A program made the translations under genes and the position numbers. A stretch of DNA of 64,000 nucleotides from contig CP102260.1 of assembly GCA_025146925.1 (NCBI GenBank), positions 2,698,501 through 2,762,500 of the forward strand, in the 5' to 3' direction. The notes below the pieces were generated by a model, which was given only the letters and a program-made list of their open reading frames with translations, did not search any database and was not told where the DNA came from. The stretch is from [Bacteroides] pectinophilus. GTDB lineage: Bacteria > Bacillota > Clostridia > Lachnospirales > Lachnospiraceae. Below, one piece after another: positions 33,290-43,420 of this stretch. Within the stretch, counting starts at the first letter, position 1, and the number at the start of each line of letters is the position of its first letter.

Positions 33290-34135
33290 ATGGAACCATT
33301 AGTAAGCATAATAATTCCGGTATACAATGCACAGAAGACTATTGAGCGTTGTCTGTGCAGCATACGGAATCAGACTTTTGACAACTTTGAAGTTCTTATG
33401 GTCAATGACGGAAGTCATGACCACTCCATGCGCATTCTTGAAAAATTTGCCAGCCTGGATCCGCGTTTTATTATAATTGACAAGAGTAACAGCGGCGTTT
33501 CTGACAGCCGCAACATTGCCATGGACTGCGCATGCGGAAAGTATTTTCAATTTGTTGATGCTGATGACTGGATTCCGTCTGATGCTGTTGAATCCCTGGT
33601 CAACGCTGCCGAAAAAAACAACTCAGACATGGTAATATGTGATTACCGCCGCGTAATAGGCCACATGTTCACGACAAAGGGACACATTGATGTATCAGGC
33701 ACGATAAGCAAACGTACCTATGCCGAGTACATGATGAAAGCCCCGGCTAATTACTACTATGGCGTTATGTGGAATAAGTTCTACCGTGCTGATCTTATAC
33801 GTGCACACCGCATAAAGTGCCCGCTTGAGCTTCAGTGGTGCGAAGACTTCCAGTTTAATCTTGAATTTCTTCAATACGCGGATTCCATATATGTGCTTAC
33901 AAAGCCGCTTTATTATTATGTCAAGACCAAAGGCAGCCTTGTTGACAGCAATATTGACTTGCGCAAGACCGTCCGCACCAAGCGCCTTCTGTTTGACTAC
34001 TACAGGGGATTATATGAATCACTTGATATGTACGAGCAGAACCGTCTCAGACTACAGACATTTTTTATAGATTTTGCAAGGGACCGTGTAAAATCCGACA
34101 AATATGATGAATATACGGAATCAGAACAATTATAG
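33290..34135 (+). CDS. Glycosyltransferase family 2
   Basis: A 281-residue GT-A enzyme that transfers a sugar from a nucleotide donor. The N-terminal VSIIIPVYNAQKTIERCL, the NDGSHDHS pair of NDGS motifs, and the metal-binding FVDADDWI (DxD) are diagnostic. The C-terminal part (YCKFNLEFLQYADSIYVLTKPLYYYVK-like, ending with basic residues) has no membrane helix. It starts 5 bases after apbE, probably in the same transcript, and is followed by a strong terminator. Acceptor unknown: surface polysaccharide or protein glycosylation. Confidence 0.92.
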   Translation: MEPLVSIIIPVYNAQKTIERCLCSIRNQTFDNFEVLMVNDGSHDHSMRILEKFASLDPRFIIIDKSNSGVSDSRNIAMDCACGKYFQFVDADDWIPSDAVESLVNAAEKNNSDMVICDYRRVIGHMFTTKGHIDVSGTISKRTYAEYMMKAPANYYYGVMWNKFYRADLIRAHRIKCPLELQWCEDFQFNLEFLQYADSIYVLTKPLYYYVKTKGSLVDSNIDLRKTVRTKRLLFDYYRGLYESLDMYEQNRLRLQTFFIDFARDRVKSDKYDEYTESEQL

Positions 34136-34165
34136 GCGGCATGGGATTATCCCGGTGCCGCACAA

Positions 34166-34221
34166 AAAAGAGACTGCCGTACCGGAATTAAAAGTTAATT
34201 CACGGTACGGCAGTCTCTTTT
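34166..34221. terminator. Bidirectional terminator after the glycosyltransferase gene
   Basis: A 19 bp stem (AAAAGAGACTGCCGTACCG with its complement) flanked by A and T runs separates the converging genes. Confidence 0.88.
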
Positions 34222-34259
34222 CTATAATCAATACACAATCTTTAGCCGGAGTATACTAA

Positions 34260-34862
34260 TTACTCAGCGTCTGAGTCTGATGCCGTCGTATTCTTGTTGA
34301 AGAAATCATCAAACTTCTTCATTACCGCATCATATGTCCTGGATGAAATATCAGGAAGATCTTTGCCCCAGCTCTTAGTAGCTTCCTTGAAGCCCTTCTC
34401 AACTGCCTCTTTCATCTTCTGCATCTTCTCTTCATCGCCGCCTGACAGTGCCATTGCAAAGTCATATATTCTGTCTGATGTCTGGCTTACACCCCAGTAT
34501 CCGTTATCTGAAATGTCTTCTTTTGCCTGTGCTATTGTATCAGCATCTGCCGTGAACTCGCCGTTAGCAAGCTTCTTCCACATATCATCAACAGAATTAA
34601 TCTTCAGTCCCTGATCCTTGAATATCTTCTCAACAAGTGACTGCATCTGGCTGATTCTGCTGTTGGTATCTGCCTTCATCTTTGCAATAAGTGCTGAATT
34701 GGCTGTCTTTGATGTTGTCTTATCAGTCTTGGATGCCTCATATACTGCTGATGCTTCCGCCTGCCTGCTTGCAGATACATCCGAACTCTTGCCTGATGTT
34801 CTTGTAACACCGCTCTCATATGATGAATATGACGATCCTGACTGAACTGCTCCTATACTCAT
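34260..34862 (-). CDS. Cysteine-free Ser/Thr-rich protein under a sigma-28 promoter, unknown function
   Basis: A 200-residue protein I cannot assign to a named family. The first 65 residues are Ser/Thr/Ala-rich and look disordered (SIGAVQSGSSYSSYESG), with no signal peptide or membrane helix. The rest is predicted helical (ANSALIAKMKADTNSRISQM, then ISDNGYWGVSQTSDRIYDFA, and KGFKEATKSWGKDLPDISS). There is no cysteine. GGAGG lies before the ATG at 34862; a longer frame to 34898 lacks a site. Its promoter fits the flagellar sigma factor exactly in spacing, so a motility-regulon product, possibly exported through the flagellar channel, is likely. Confidence 0.8.
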   Translation of the reverse strand: MSIGAVQSGSSYSSYESGVTRTSGKSSDVSASRQAEASAVYEASKTDKTTSKTANSALIAKMKADTNSRISQMQSLVEKIFKDQGLKINSVDDMWKKLANGEFTADADTIAQAKEDISDNGYWGVSQTSDRIYDFAMALSGGDEEKMQKMKEAVEKGFKEATKSWGKDLPDISSRTYDAVMKKFDDFFNKNTTASDSDAE

Positions 34863-34970
34863 ATAATTCCTCCATTCCGCCGCATCCTGCAGCAACATAC
34901 TTACTTAAGGAAGTGTAACTGCCACCCTCCGTGGTAACACAAATAAAAGCATTATTCTGCTTTATTGTTA

Positions 34971-34997
34971 TTATCGGCACACATTCCCCAAAACTTA
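34971..34997 (-). promoter_or_regulatory. Sigma-28 (SigD/FliA) promoter
   Basis: On the minus strand TAAG (34994-34997), 15 bases, then GCCGATAA (34971-34978). This agrees with the sigma-28 consensus TAAA-N15-GCCGATAT, including exact spacing. It drives the gene ending at 34260 with a leader of about 100 bases. Confidence 0.75.
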
Positions 34998-35014
34998 ATA
35001 CCCGGCACTTTTTT

Positions 35015-35043
35015 CTTGTAAATATTTCATCATGCTGTTAAAA
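35015..35043 (+). promoter_or_regulatory. Possible promoter of the acidic membrane protein gene
   Basis: TTGTAA and TAAAAT separated by 17 bases, about 40 bases before the TTG start. A/T-rich context lowers confidence. Confidence 0.45.
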
Positions 35044-35081
35044 TAGTTCTATAAATAATTTATTGAAAGGGGAACTACATT

Positions 35082-35807
35082 TTGACAGACAATAATGTTA
35101 ATAATGAACCTGATTTGAAGGATGACAGCCTTGATGTTATCGAACCGCTCGAGATAGAAGAGACTGCAGATGAAGAGATTGAAATCGTTGATGTAGGCGA
35201 CGTACCTCCTAAGGAGGTAGACCTCAATCTTGGAGATGAACCTTTTGAGATTGGCATGGATACCGTTGAGAAGATGGATGCCACATCCCAGCCGGCACCT
35301 GAAGAGATTGAAGACGCCGGTACTGATGCTCCTAAGAAGGATGTAATGCTTAAGGATTTCGATTCTATTTACGAATCATTCATGGGAGATGCCAACAAGA
35401 AGCTTATACTTATAGCTGCACTTGTTGCGATAATCGGAAGCTTCTTCGTGTTCTGCAAGATCAGCGTCAGCAATGATATGCCTGCGCAGGCAATCGCCGT
35501 ATTCTTCAACGGACTGAGCGAGAGCTTAATCAGCAGAATCTTAAGCAAGATCTGCATTCTTGCAATCATTGCAGTTGTAGTGCTCGTCATGATCGATCTT
35601 AAGACTATTGCATCTAAGGTCATGCTTGCATCACTTCTTCTGTATGTAATACAGTGTACACTCTTTATCTTCCTTAGTGCCGCATCATACGCAATACCGG
35701 TGACATCATTAAGGCCCGGTCTCGGATTCATAATAACAACACTCGGCATTCTTGTAATGGCTTTCGGTGTACATAAGAACAAGGTAACCGTACGCCTCTA
35801 TAAGTAA
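35082..35807 (+). CDS. Membrane protein with acidic N-terminal domain, unknown function
   Basis: A 241-residue protein. Residues 1-105 are cytoplasmic, very acidic and probably disordered (VIEPLEIEETADEEIEIVD). The remainder has about four hydrophobic segments (LILIAALVAIIGSFFVFC; SKICILAIIAVVVLVMI; a leucine-rich third; LGFIITTLGILVMAF), then a short basic tail. Start is TTG, preceded by AAGGGG at normal spacing. It diverges from the sigma-28-controlled gene. No recognisable domain; a zinc-ribbon is absent. Function unknown. Confidence 0.75.
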   Translation: MTDNNVNNEPDLKDDSLDVIEPLEIEETADEEIEIVDVGDVPPKEVDLNLGDEPFEIGMDTVEKMDATSQPAPEEIEDAGTDAPKKDVMLKDFDSIYESFMGDANKKLILIAALVAIIGSFFVFCKISVSNDMPAQAIAVFFNGLSESLISRILSKICILAIIAVVVLVMIDLKTIASKVMLASLLLYVIQCTLFIFLSAASYAIPVTSLRPGLGFIITTLGILVMAFGVHKNKVTVRLYK

Positions 35808-35834
35808 TCAGCCTGTATAGAATTACATTACACA

Positions 35835-35899
35835 GCCGGAGGGATGACATATTGCAGGCAGCGCAGACGCGCCGCACATCAATATGTCATCCCTCCGGC
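35835..35899. repeat. Perfect 20 bp inverted repeat with a 25-base loop
   Basis: GCCGGAGGGATGACATATTG is repeated as its exact complement after 25 bases of GC-rich loop. It lies between converging genes, so it may end transcription on either side, but neither flank has a proper T-run. Confidence 0.8.
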
Positions 35900-35945
35900 A
35901 TCATTATCTTATTATCTGATTATAATTGATCATTTTATCTGAATT

Positions 35946-37517
35946 TCAGTTCTGCAGGATTCCTTTCTTCATCAGTATGAGCCTGTCACCTGCATTTACC
36001 TCTTCCCCTTTTAACGTATTACATGTCTTTATATCATCAGCTGTCGTGTGATGCGATTTTGCGATTGACCAGAGTGTATCCCCCGGTTTTACGATATATC
36101 CGGTAATAAGCGGCAGTGACATATATTCAGCCTTGTCAGCCTCCTGTATTCTTATGTCATCTATAATATCACGCTTTGTACTTCCGAATACAATTACGTC
36201 AAGAGCTGCTGATGCCTTCACTTCAATTCCGTCCGAAGCTTTCACTGCATTTATCTTTTCAAGGTCAGCATTCATCATAAGCGATATAACCTCTTCCGCC
36301 TTCTTACCTCCCATTTTGCAAAAATCTTCCATTCCCCGTACCTCTATCTTCTGACCGAACGGAATCTCGCCTTTTACACAATAGAGCATTCCGCTCTTAT
36401 CAGTACAGAGTGCATTTACATCAACTGTTCCATTGACCTCTACATTACTCTTCTCATAGGATATATCCTGCACCTTCACCTGCCCGCGGCAGCTGCATAT
36501 ATCTCCTATTGCTCCTGTATCTGTCTTAAGCATTCCTGCGGCACGGCATCTTGTATTATTATGTGTCATAAGCTTAAGAAGCTTTGCCTGCGACGTTACG
36601 GCTATTGCCTCACCTGCCGGAATATAGCAGTCCGTGACAATTTCATGATTTTTTTCCTCATATGCATGTATTCCAAGCTCACATACAGCTTCAGCTTCAA
36701 GCACTCTGTCCTCACCGTCAGCATCAGGTCTTATCTGGACATTTCCGCTCTGCTGTCTGCATGATACAAAGCATACCGCATCTGCAGATGCTCCGCTGAC
36801 ATCAACCGCCTGTGTGACATTTTCCTGAGATTCATGCCACATCATAATTCCATCATTACTCCTATATATGGCAAATATATTTACCAGAACTTCCGCATTA
36901 ATTCCGGAATCCGTCATATGAAATGCAACAGGGCACACATCAACCTCATCCCATACAATCTCTGCTATATCAGGACTTGCTTTCGGTATATCAATATTGC
37001 ATCTTATTCTGAGACTGTCTGTTGAATTGACCGTAAGCTGCGCATATCCTATGTTCTCTTTCTTTACCTGCAGACCGGAATCCTCAGCTGCACACTCATA
37101 CGGAAGTTCAACATCCTCATATTTTTCACTGTAGAGCTTAACTGTTATTACCGCCCTCACATTAATCTTTCTTGAATTAACCACACGCACTATCAGGTCT
37201 TCAAGCCTTGTATCACACTGCACTTTTTCATCTGCTGATTCAACCTCGGCATTAATGCTCTCCATAAATTCCATGCTGCCTGTCATACATGCTGCTTCGT
37301 CACCGAGATACAGCACTGCTGCCGTAAGCACTCCGGACACCTGCGCTTTGCCGTCATTTATCCGTACACTGTCAACCTGCACTGTTCCTCTTTTATTAAT
37401 GATTCGCTCTATATCCGGTTTTGAATCAGGCACATTAAAATCCTGATCAAAGCTTATCTGTGTCTCTACGATATTTTTTACAACGCTGTTATGTACGATA
37501 TATTTTTCAAGTTCCAT
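35946..37517 (-). CDS. sipL: SipL-like spore morphogenesis protein (DUF3794 repeats plus LysM)
   Basis: A 523-residue spore coat assembly protein, the same size as C. difficile SipL, which binds SpoIVA at the forespore surface. Three DUF3794-type regions are visible, each with a PDIERII or SPDIAEIV-like segment (QDFNVPDSKPDIERIINKRG, then NIDIPKASPDIAEIVWDEV, then VEVNGTVDVNALCTD). The C-terminal LysM domain reads YIVKPGDTLWSIAKSHHT and NAGDRLILMK. No signal peptide, as expected for a mother-cell protein. It lies 27 bases after a PrcB-domain lipoprotein gene. A sigma-E promoter would be expected, but I could not place one. Confidence 0.9.
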   Translation of the reverse strand: MELEKYIVHNSVVKNIVETQISFDQDFNVPDSKPDIERIINKRGTVQVDSVRINDGKAQVSGVLTAAVLYLGDEAACMTGSMEFMESINAEVESADEKVQCDTRLEDLIVRVVNSRKINVRAVITVKLYSEKYEDVELPYECAAEDSGLQVKKENIGYAQLTVNSTDSLRIRCNIDIPKASPDIAEIVWDEVDVCPVAFHMTDSGINAEVLVNIFAIYRSNDGIMMWHESQENVTQAVDVSGASADAVCFVSCRQQSGNVQIRPDADGEDRVLEAEAVCELGIHAYEEKNHEIVTDCYIPAGEAIAVTSQAKLLKLMTHNNTRCRAAGMLKTDTGAIGDICSCRGQVKVQDISYEKSNVEVNGTVDVNALCTDKSGMLYCVKGEIPFGQKIEVRGMEDFCKMGGKKAEEVISLMMNADLEKINAVKASDGIEVKASAALDVIVFGSTKRDIIDDIRIQEADKAEYMSLPLITGYIVKPGDTLWSIAKSHHTTADDIKTCNTLKGEEVNAGDRLILMKKGILQN

Positions 37518-37543
37518 TGTCCCTCCCTACTGCTGACGTGCAG

Positions 37544-37978
37544 CTATTCAAATATTACCGGCTCACTCCGGTTCTCGATCTTAACCACAATGTACGGATA
37601 TGTCTTTGCTTTGCTTATGTTCTCCTTTTTCTGCGGTCCTATAAGACTCGTCTTGATATATATTGCATTCTCACCAAGATAAATGCTGTCGAGCCTTATA
37701 CTGTAACCTCCTGTCTGCTGTTCACCATATCCTGCAACTATGTACATATACTCATTGGTTGCATATGTAAGATGCATCTGTTCATTCTTTCTGGCGTCTA
37801 TCATCTCAGCGAGCTCCTTTGGAACATCCTCATCCTCCACGACAGTATAGTCAAGATCCTGCACCTTATCGGGTGATGACCTGATAATCCCACAGCCGGC
37901 CTGCATCATAAGCGCTGCGGCTGTCAGCATGAAACACAGTCTCTTAAAAAATTTGAATCTGCCCTCTGTTCTACACAA
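37544..37978 (-). CDS. Small lipoprotein with PrcB C-terminal-type domain
   Basis: A 144-residue exported lipoprotein. The hydrophobic segment LCFMLTAAALMMQAGC ends in a lipobox-like site. The C-terminal 75 residues contain YIVAGYGEQQTGGYSIRLDSI, the PrcB C-terminal domain signature (a beta domain with the GGYSI turn). It has no good ATG: the likely start is TTG at 37978 (or 37993), with AGGTG in the 3' arm of the galE terminator. It precedes sipL by 27 bases, so it may be part of the sporulation unit. Confidence 0.65.
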   Translation of the reverse strand: MCRTEGRFKFFKRLCFMLTAAALMMQAGCGIIRSSPDKVQDLDYTVVEDEDVPKELAEMIDARKNEQMHLTYATNEYMYIVAGYGEQQTGGYSIRLDSIYLGENAIYIKTSLIGPQKKENISKAKTYPYIVVKIENRSEPVIFE

Positions 37979-38026
37979 AAAAATCACCTGCAAAAGACAT
38001 TCTTAAAACATCTTATTACAGGTGAT
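37976..38026 (-). terminator. Terminator of galE, overlapping the next gene's start region
   Basis: Stem ATCACCTG / CAGGTGAT at 37983-38026 with a T-run on the minus strand at 37977-37983. The AGGTG of the 3' arm and the TTG at the end of the T-run form the likely start region of the downstream lipoprotein gene. Confidence 0.75.
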
Positions 38027-38049
38027 ATGTATTTAGTACATATTTGTGG

Positions 38050-39069
38050 TTATTTTTCGGAATAGCCGTTAGGATTATTCTTCTGCCATCTCCATGAATC
38101 CTCACACATCCTGCGAAGATCGCGCTCTGCCTTCCATCCGAGTTCTCTTTCGGCCTTAGAAGGGTCTGAGTAACACATCGGAACATCTCCTGCACGTCTT
38201 GGCTTAAAGTCAAACGGAATCTCAATTCCCGAAGCTTCCTCAAAATTATGGATAACATCAAGAACACTGTATCCGATTCCTGTACCAAGGTTATATATTG
38301 CAAGCCCCGGCTTCCCGTTAAGCTTTTCAACAGCCTTGATATGTCCGAGTGCAAGGTCAACTACATGTATGTAATCCCTTATACATGTTCCGTCAGGAGT
38401 ATCGTAGTCATTGCCGAATACACCGAGTCTTGCAAGCTTGCCAACTGCAACCTGTGTAATATAAGGCATAAGATTGTTAGGAATACCATTAGGATTCTCT
38501 CCGATTGTTCCGCTCTCATGCGCACCGATTGGGTTAAAATAGCGGAGAAGAATCACATTCCACTCAGGGTCAGCGAACTGTATGTCCGTAAGAATCTGCT
38601 CAAGCATTCCCTTAGTACGTCCGTAAGGATTAGTAATCTCACCCTTAGGACACTCCTCCGTAATAGGAACGAATTCGGGATTGCCATACACCGTTGCCGA
38701 TGATGAAAATACAATATTCTTACAGCCATGCTTTCTCATCACATCAAAGAGCACCAGTGAGCCCGATATATTATTGGCATAATATTCAAGCGGCTTCCGA
38801 ACAGATTCACCTACTGCCTTAAGTCCTGCAAAATGTATGCATGAGTCGATATTCTCATTATCAAACACTCTGTTAAGGGCCTCACGGTCATTGATATCAC
38901 ACTCATAAAAAGGAACTTTCTTTCCTGTTATCTTCTCAACCCTGCTTAATGCCTCACGGCTTGAATTACAAAGGTTATCAACAACAACCACATCATAGCC
39001 GGCATTCTGAAGCTCTACTACCGTATGACTTCCGATATAGCCTGCTCCTCCAGTTACTAAAATCGCCAT
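38050..39069 (-). CDS. galE: UDP-glucose 4-epimerase
   Basis: Interconverts UDP-glucose and UDP-galactose with bound NAD. 339 residues. NAD motif [16 protein letters not shown], active-site [10 protein letters not shown] and [10 protein letters not shown] (YxxxK), and [16 protein letters not shown], all typical of GalE rather than WbpP-type epimerases. Ends with [20 protein letters not shown] precedes the ATG. It is the last gene of the operon with the membrane protein, PBP and surface protein, suggesting supply of UDP-galactose for cell-surface glycan. Confidence 0.97.
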   Translation of the reverse strand: MAILVTGGAGYIGSHTVVELQNAGYDVVVVDNLCNSSREALSRVEKITGKKVPFYECDINDREALNRVFDNENIDSCIHFAGLKAVGESVRKPLEYYANNISGSLVLFDVMRKHGCKNIVFSSSATVYGNPEFVPITEECPKGEITNPYGRTKGMLEQILTDIQFADPEWNVILLRYFNPIGAHESGTIGENPNGIPNNLMPYITQVAVGKLARLGVFGNDYDTPDGTCIRDYIHVVDLALGHIKAVEKLNGKPGLAIYNLGTGIGYSVLDVIHNFEEASGIEIPFDFKPRRAGDVPMCYSDPSKAERELGWKAERDLRRMCEDSWRWQKNNPNGYSEK

Positions 39070-39092
39070 AATTCCTCCATTCCATATACGTC

Positions 39093-41159
39093 CTACATCC
39101 AGAACGCAACAATATGCATTACCCTGTAATACAGCTCAGGATTGCTCTCAACAATACTCTCCGTATCGCTCATGAAAATACGCATAAAATTATAAAACAT
39201 ACCTTCGGCAAATGCAACCATCATAAAACATTTGTACAGCTTTAATGACAGTTCACTTCCATTCTCACTGATGTATTCATACAATGCAAATATGCCTATC
39301 GAAGCAGCTACAAAGAATATCCAGCAGAAATCCATCACATATCTTGCAAGCACACCTGCCATCTGTGTATCGGCAACCATAATAACAAGACCCGCAATCA
39401 TCATTGCACGCATCATTGCCAGTGCCTTCTTATTCTTCCATATGCCGGCCTTTCCAAGAAATGCTGCCGCTACCGGCCACAGCCACATATTGCATGCAAG
39501 AATTCCTCCATACATTGTCTCGGATATTGTTGTACCCATATAGGTTGTGTTCACTCCAATGCTCTGAATGAACGGAAATACCGCCATCGTCTGCGGCGTC
39601 TCAAACAGAAATGAGAATATTCCAAGGAAAGTTCTTCCGGCAACAAAGCCTCTCTGTGTCATATCATTAGTTGTGAGGTTATAATTGGCACCGTAATCTA
39701 TCGGCGAACCAAATCTTATATAATTGTAATACATTACCAGTATTGCTATAACAACATACGGGATTACAAATGCGGCAGTGTTGCCGTATTTCTTGCCGAG
39801 AAGCAGTATCTTCTTCTTAAATACCGGATCAAAGAACAGTGCAATTGCCGTAAATGATACGACAAGCTGCTGCGGTCTGCTTGCCGACACAAGTGCCATA
39901 CACAGTGAACCTGCTGCAAGCAGCGGCCTTGACAATGTTCCATCCTCTTTAATACTCCGTATCCAGAAGCCAAGTCCCCACAATGACAGCACAACCGCCG
40001 TTATGATTGGAAGTGAATAGAAGTCAGGACGCATCATAATTGCAAGTGCCCCACAGCCCGTACACATCATAACACACGCAAGCATGTATATAATAAACGG
40101 TGTTTTCTTAAACCATCGTTCCACTACGCTTCCAAGCAGATAAAATGTTCCCGCAATAAGCAGCACTCCCATTATATATATTCCTATATATGTCTGGAAA
40201 TCCTCTCCTGTTGCCAGATAATACGGCAGATAGAATATAAGCTCCGGCAGTACTCCGAAATACACATAATATCTGCCGTTATAATAAGATCTGTCCCATC
40301 TGTAATCCACATTAAGTCTGGTTCTAAGATCCGTATCATACGGATTATCCATCGCCTTAAGCTTGGCAGACGGCTCATCTTCGAGGCTTACGCTTCCATG
40401 TGCAAATGCTCTTGCAAGATCCTGGTACTGATAGTGCTGATCCCATCTCGGAACAACAAAATACGGATTGGAATTAACCACCTTGAAGAATATCAGGACA
40501 AGTCCTATTCCAACAATAAACTTAACGGCTTTTTGTTTTACATTTTTCCTGTCATAGATAAATGCATATGCACCGGAATGCGGTCTCAAAAGATACAGGA
40601 CTGATAAAACCAGCCACACAACCGCAATCCTTCCAAATGAAATAAAGAACGGAACATGTGCATTATATGCAATGTCATATATGTGCATGACAGTTCCTAT
40701 CTGCTCATCAAACTGAATCTTTATGTTATTGGTGTTACCGCTGAGATGCAGTGTTATATACTGGCTCTGCTTAACCTTATGGACAACGTCCCTGCTGCCA
40801 AGCTTCTGATACTGTGCATTAGCCGCATCATCGGCATACACTGATATCTGCGTTGTGTCGAACTTACCATTATAGATACTTGTCGAATCATAACCGGAAG
40901 CATTAAAAATCTGTACATCAATATACAGATTCTTAACATTGGTGTTAATATCTTTTATCTCTATATATCCGCCGGTACGGACCATCTTCAGGTTACCGTC
41001 ATTCTGTTTGTTAAGCCCACCGCCGACAGTATAACTGCCAACCTGCGTCTGGTTATACCCCAGCGAAAATATTGCTTTATAATTGAACAGCAATAGCTCT
41101 GCTGCAAGTGCAATCAGAAGAATTACTATAAATGGCCTTGCTTTTTTAAATCTGAACAT
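39093..41159 (-). CDS. Large multi-pass membrane protein, probable GT-C-like glycosyltransferase
   Basis: A 688-residue protein with about twelve to thirteen hydrophobic segments. One transmembrane helix near residues 10-30 is followed by a beta-rich extracytoplasmic domain of about 150 residues, then many helices. The layout resembles GT-C enzymes and YfhO-type membrane proteins that use lipid-linked sugars, but no decisive motif is visible; [19 protein letters not shown] after the first helices could be the acidic loop of such enzymes. GGAG precedes the ATG at 41159; a longer frame to 41276 would overlap the PBP gene. Linked to galE and a PBP, so a cell-envelope role is likely. Confidence 0.75.
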   Translation of the reverse strand: MFRFKKARPFIVILLIALAAELLLFNYKAIFSLGYNQTQVGSYTVGGGLNKQNDGNLKMVRTGGYIEIKDINTNVKNLYIDVQIFNASGYDSTSIYNGKFDTTQISVYADDAANAQYQKLGSRDVVHKVKQSQYITLHLSGNTNNIKIQFDEQIGTVMHIYDIAYNAHVPFFISFGRIAVVWLVLSVLYLLRPHSGAYAFIYDRKNVKQKAVKFIVGIGLVLIFFKVVNSNPYFVVPRWDQHYQYQDLARAFAHGSVSLEDEPSAKLKAMDNPYDTDLRTRLNVDYRWDRSYYNGRYYVYFGVLPELIFYLPYYLATGEDFQTYIGIYIMGVLLIAGTFYLLGSVVERWFKKTPFIIYMLACVMMCTGCGALAIMMRPDFYSLPIITAVVLSLWGLGFWIRSIKEDGTLSRPLLAAGSLCMALVSASRPQQLVVSFTAIALFFDPVFKKKILLLGKKYGNTAAFVIPYVVIAILVMYYNYIRFGSPIDYGANYNLTTNDMTQRGFVAGRTFLGIFSFLFETPQTMAVFPFIQSIGVNTTYMGTTISETMYGGILACNMWLWPVAAAFLGKAGIWKNKKALAMMRAMMIAGLVIMVADTQMAGVLARYVMDFCWIFFVAASIGIFALYEYISENGSELSLKLYKCFMMVAFAEGMFYNFMRIFMSDTESIVESNPELYYRVMHIVAFWM

Positions 41160-41178
41160 TAGTATATGACTCCTTACT

Positions 41179-43404
41179 TTACTGCGTATTTGGTCTTGAA
41201 GAATCTCCTGAAGCATCCCTGTCTCCAAGTCCCGATATATCTGCATCATTATCGCCCATCGGCAATGTGGCTGCATTATGTTCGAGCCCTGATACCGATC
41301 CCTGTACCGGCACGGCCGGTCCTGTCACTGCTATGTCAGCCGGTGCCGTATATGAAGGCAGTGACGGAATCCGGACATTAGTTATGGTCTCCGGTTCACT
41401 ATGTATGGTCGCCGCCTTTGAAGACGCCTGCTGCGTTGCAGATTCCGCCTGCTTCACCGTATACTGTGCAAACGGAAGCTGAGGCAGCCCGGCATGTATT
41501 TTCTCCATGTAATCATGCCATATCGTCTTGTTGTCATTTATACTCCTGGTTATCGTCTTAGGCATATCGTAACCGACCCACACACTTGTCGTATAATATC
41601 TGCTATATCCGACAAACCACGAATCTTTATTATCGTTGGTAGTTCCTGTCTTACCTGCAACAATTGCATTATCAATTGCCGCTGCCGCACCTGTACCTTC
41701 TGATACAACAGTCTGAAGCATATCAGTCATCATACGGCATGCATCCTTCTCATATACTTTTGTGCCACGATCAGACGTATTTACAATCTCCCTGCCATCT
41801 ATCGTTGTAATCTGTGTTATGCATGTAGGTGTCCTGTATATTCCGTCATTTTCGATAGCCGCATATCCGCCTGCCATCTCTTCTGTTGTAACACCATATG
41901 TAAATCCGCCAAGTGCACCGGCTACTCTGTCTTTATCAACAAACACCTTCCTGAAACCTGATTTTATAAGAAATGCTGTTCCCGCCTTAGGCGTTATCTT
42001 CTCATATATGCTCCACGCCACCGTATTCTTCGACACTCTCACAGCCTCACGAAGCGTCATATCACCGGAATAATTACGGTCTGCGTTAGCCGGGCCTCCT
42101 TCTATCGCCTCATCCGTGACAATTGAATCAGGCGTTGCCCCAAGCTGCAGGTATGGTGTGTATACATTAAGCGGCTTTATTGTTGAACCGGGCTGTCTGT
42201 AACTTTGATATGCCCTGTTAAGTGTGTATCCGTCATAGTCCTGCGTACGCCCGCCGACGATTGCTACGACATTGCCTGTCGAATTATCGATGCATGTGGC
42301 AGCCCCCTGAAGTGCATACACACCTTCGTCATTTACCTCTGTCTCATCTGCAAGCGCATTATCAACAGCTTCCTGAAGTGCTTTCTGCTTGTCAGTATCT
42401 ATAGACGTATATATTGTATACCCACCGCCGAACAGCTTCTGCTGGCATGTACTGTAGAACTGGTCATATTTGTCACAGTATGCGTTATAGGCGCTCTCAT
42501 TCTCAAAATTATTCTGAAAGCTGAAACCATACGCTTTCATCAGACTTTCTGTAGCACACCTTTTGACATAAGTATCAACATAGTTGTTATGATGGTTCTG
42601 CTGCTCATTGAGAACTATCTCCTCACCAAGTGCCGTGTGATAACTGACAGTATTCAGCTTTCCGTCCTCATACATCTGCAGCAGCACAAGATTTCTACGC
42701 TCAAGCGTACTGTTAATGTTCTTAACCGGATCATATCTGCCCGGACTGTTAGGTATTGCTGCCAGGAATACCATCTCCGACGTTGTAAGTTCTGATACGC
42801 CCTTACTGAAATAACCTCTCGCCGCTGCCTCTATTCCATAGTATCCATTGGCAAAATATATATTATTTATATAGAATTCAAGGATCTGCTGCTTGGAATA
42901 CTTCTTCTCAAGCTCCCTTGCAAGAAACATCTCCGTAATCTTACGGTCCCATGTTACTTCCTGTTTAAGATATACATTACGCGCAAGCTGCTGCGTTATC
43001 GTACTTGCTCCCTGCTCTATCTCGTCACTCTTCTGGTTGGCTATTATTGCACGCAATATACTGAAGTAATCTATTCCCTTATGGGAGTAGAACTTCTTAT
43101 CCTCCGTAACGACAAATGCATCCTTAATAACCTGCGGTATCTCCGAATATGTAACATAATACATATCCTTCGACGCGCGCATTGTAAGAAGCACGCTGCC
43201 CTTAGAATCGTAGGCGACCGTAGTCTGCGTCGACTTGAAGTCATCGGCCTTGCTCTTTGCCGCTATAGCCACCGCTTCATTGCGAAGTTTCAATACTTTC
43301 ATGACTGTCGGCAGTGATATCACCGCTGCAATACATATAATTATTCCTAATACTGCAAGAATAATCCTGCGTATCCTTCTTTTCTTTCTTCTTGTTAACG
43401 CCAT
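41179..43404 (-). CDS. Class A penicillin-binding protein (PBP1A-type)
   Basis: A bifunctional peptidoglycan polymerase and cross-linker, 741 residues. A short basic cytoplasmic start and one transmembrane helix (residues 15-38) lead to the GT51 domain (EDKKFYSHKGIDYFSI, GASTITQQLARNVYL, KITEMFLARELEKKYSK). The transpeptidase domain has SxxK in RQPGSTIKPLNVY, SxN as SKNT, and KTGTTND. The tail is a Ser/Pro-rich stretch of about 90 residues. GAGG precedes the ATG at 43404. It lies 16 bases after the 845-residue gene on the transcript. Confidence 0.96.
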   Translation of the reverse strand: MALTRRKKRRIRRIILAVLGIIICIAAVISLPTVMKVLKLRNEAVAIAAKSKADDFKSTQTTVAYDSKGSVLLTMRASKDMYYVTYSEIPQVIKDAFVVTEDKKFYSHKGIDYFSILRAIIANQKSDEIEQGASTITQQLARNVYLKQEVTWDRKITEMFLARELEKKYSKQQILEFYINNIYFANGYYGIEAAARGYFSKGVSELTTSEMVFLAAIPNSPGRYDPVKNINSTLERRNLVLLQMYEDGKLNTVSYHTALGEEIVLNEQQNHHNNYVDTYVKRCATESLMKAYGFSFQNNFENESAYNAYCDKYDQFYSTCQQKLFGGGYTIYTSIDTDKQKALQEAVDNALADETEVNDEGVYALQGAATCIDNSTGNVVAIVGGRTQDYDGYTLNRAYQSYRQPGSTIKPLNVYTPYLQLGATPDSIVTDEAIEGGPANADRNYSGDMTLREAVRVSKNTVAWSIYEKITPKAGTAFLIKSGFRKVFVDKDRVAGALGGFTYGVTTEEMAGGYAAIENDGIYRTPTCITQITTIDGREIVNTSDRGTKVYEKDACRMMTDMLQTVVSEGTGAAAAIDNAIVAGKTGTTNDNKDSWFVGYSRYYTTSVWVGYDMPKTITRSINDNKTIWHDYMEKIHAGLPQLPFAQYTVKQAESATQQASSKAATIHSEPETITNVRIPSLPSYTAPADIAVTGPAVPVQGSVSGLEHNAATLPMGDNDADISGLGDRDASGDSSRPNTQ

Positions 43405-43420
43405 ATAAAACCTCATACTG

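Noticed and set aside
42205..42795. 196-codon plus-strand frame rich in Cys/Ile/Leu
   Set aside because: It lies antisense to the class A PBP, whose motifs are intact; no ribosome binding site and no recognisable domain.
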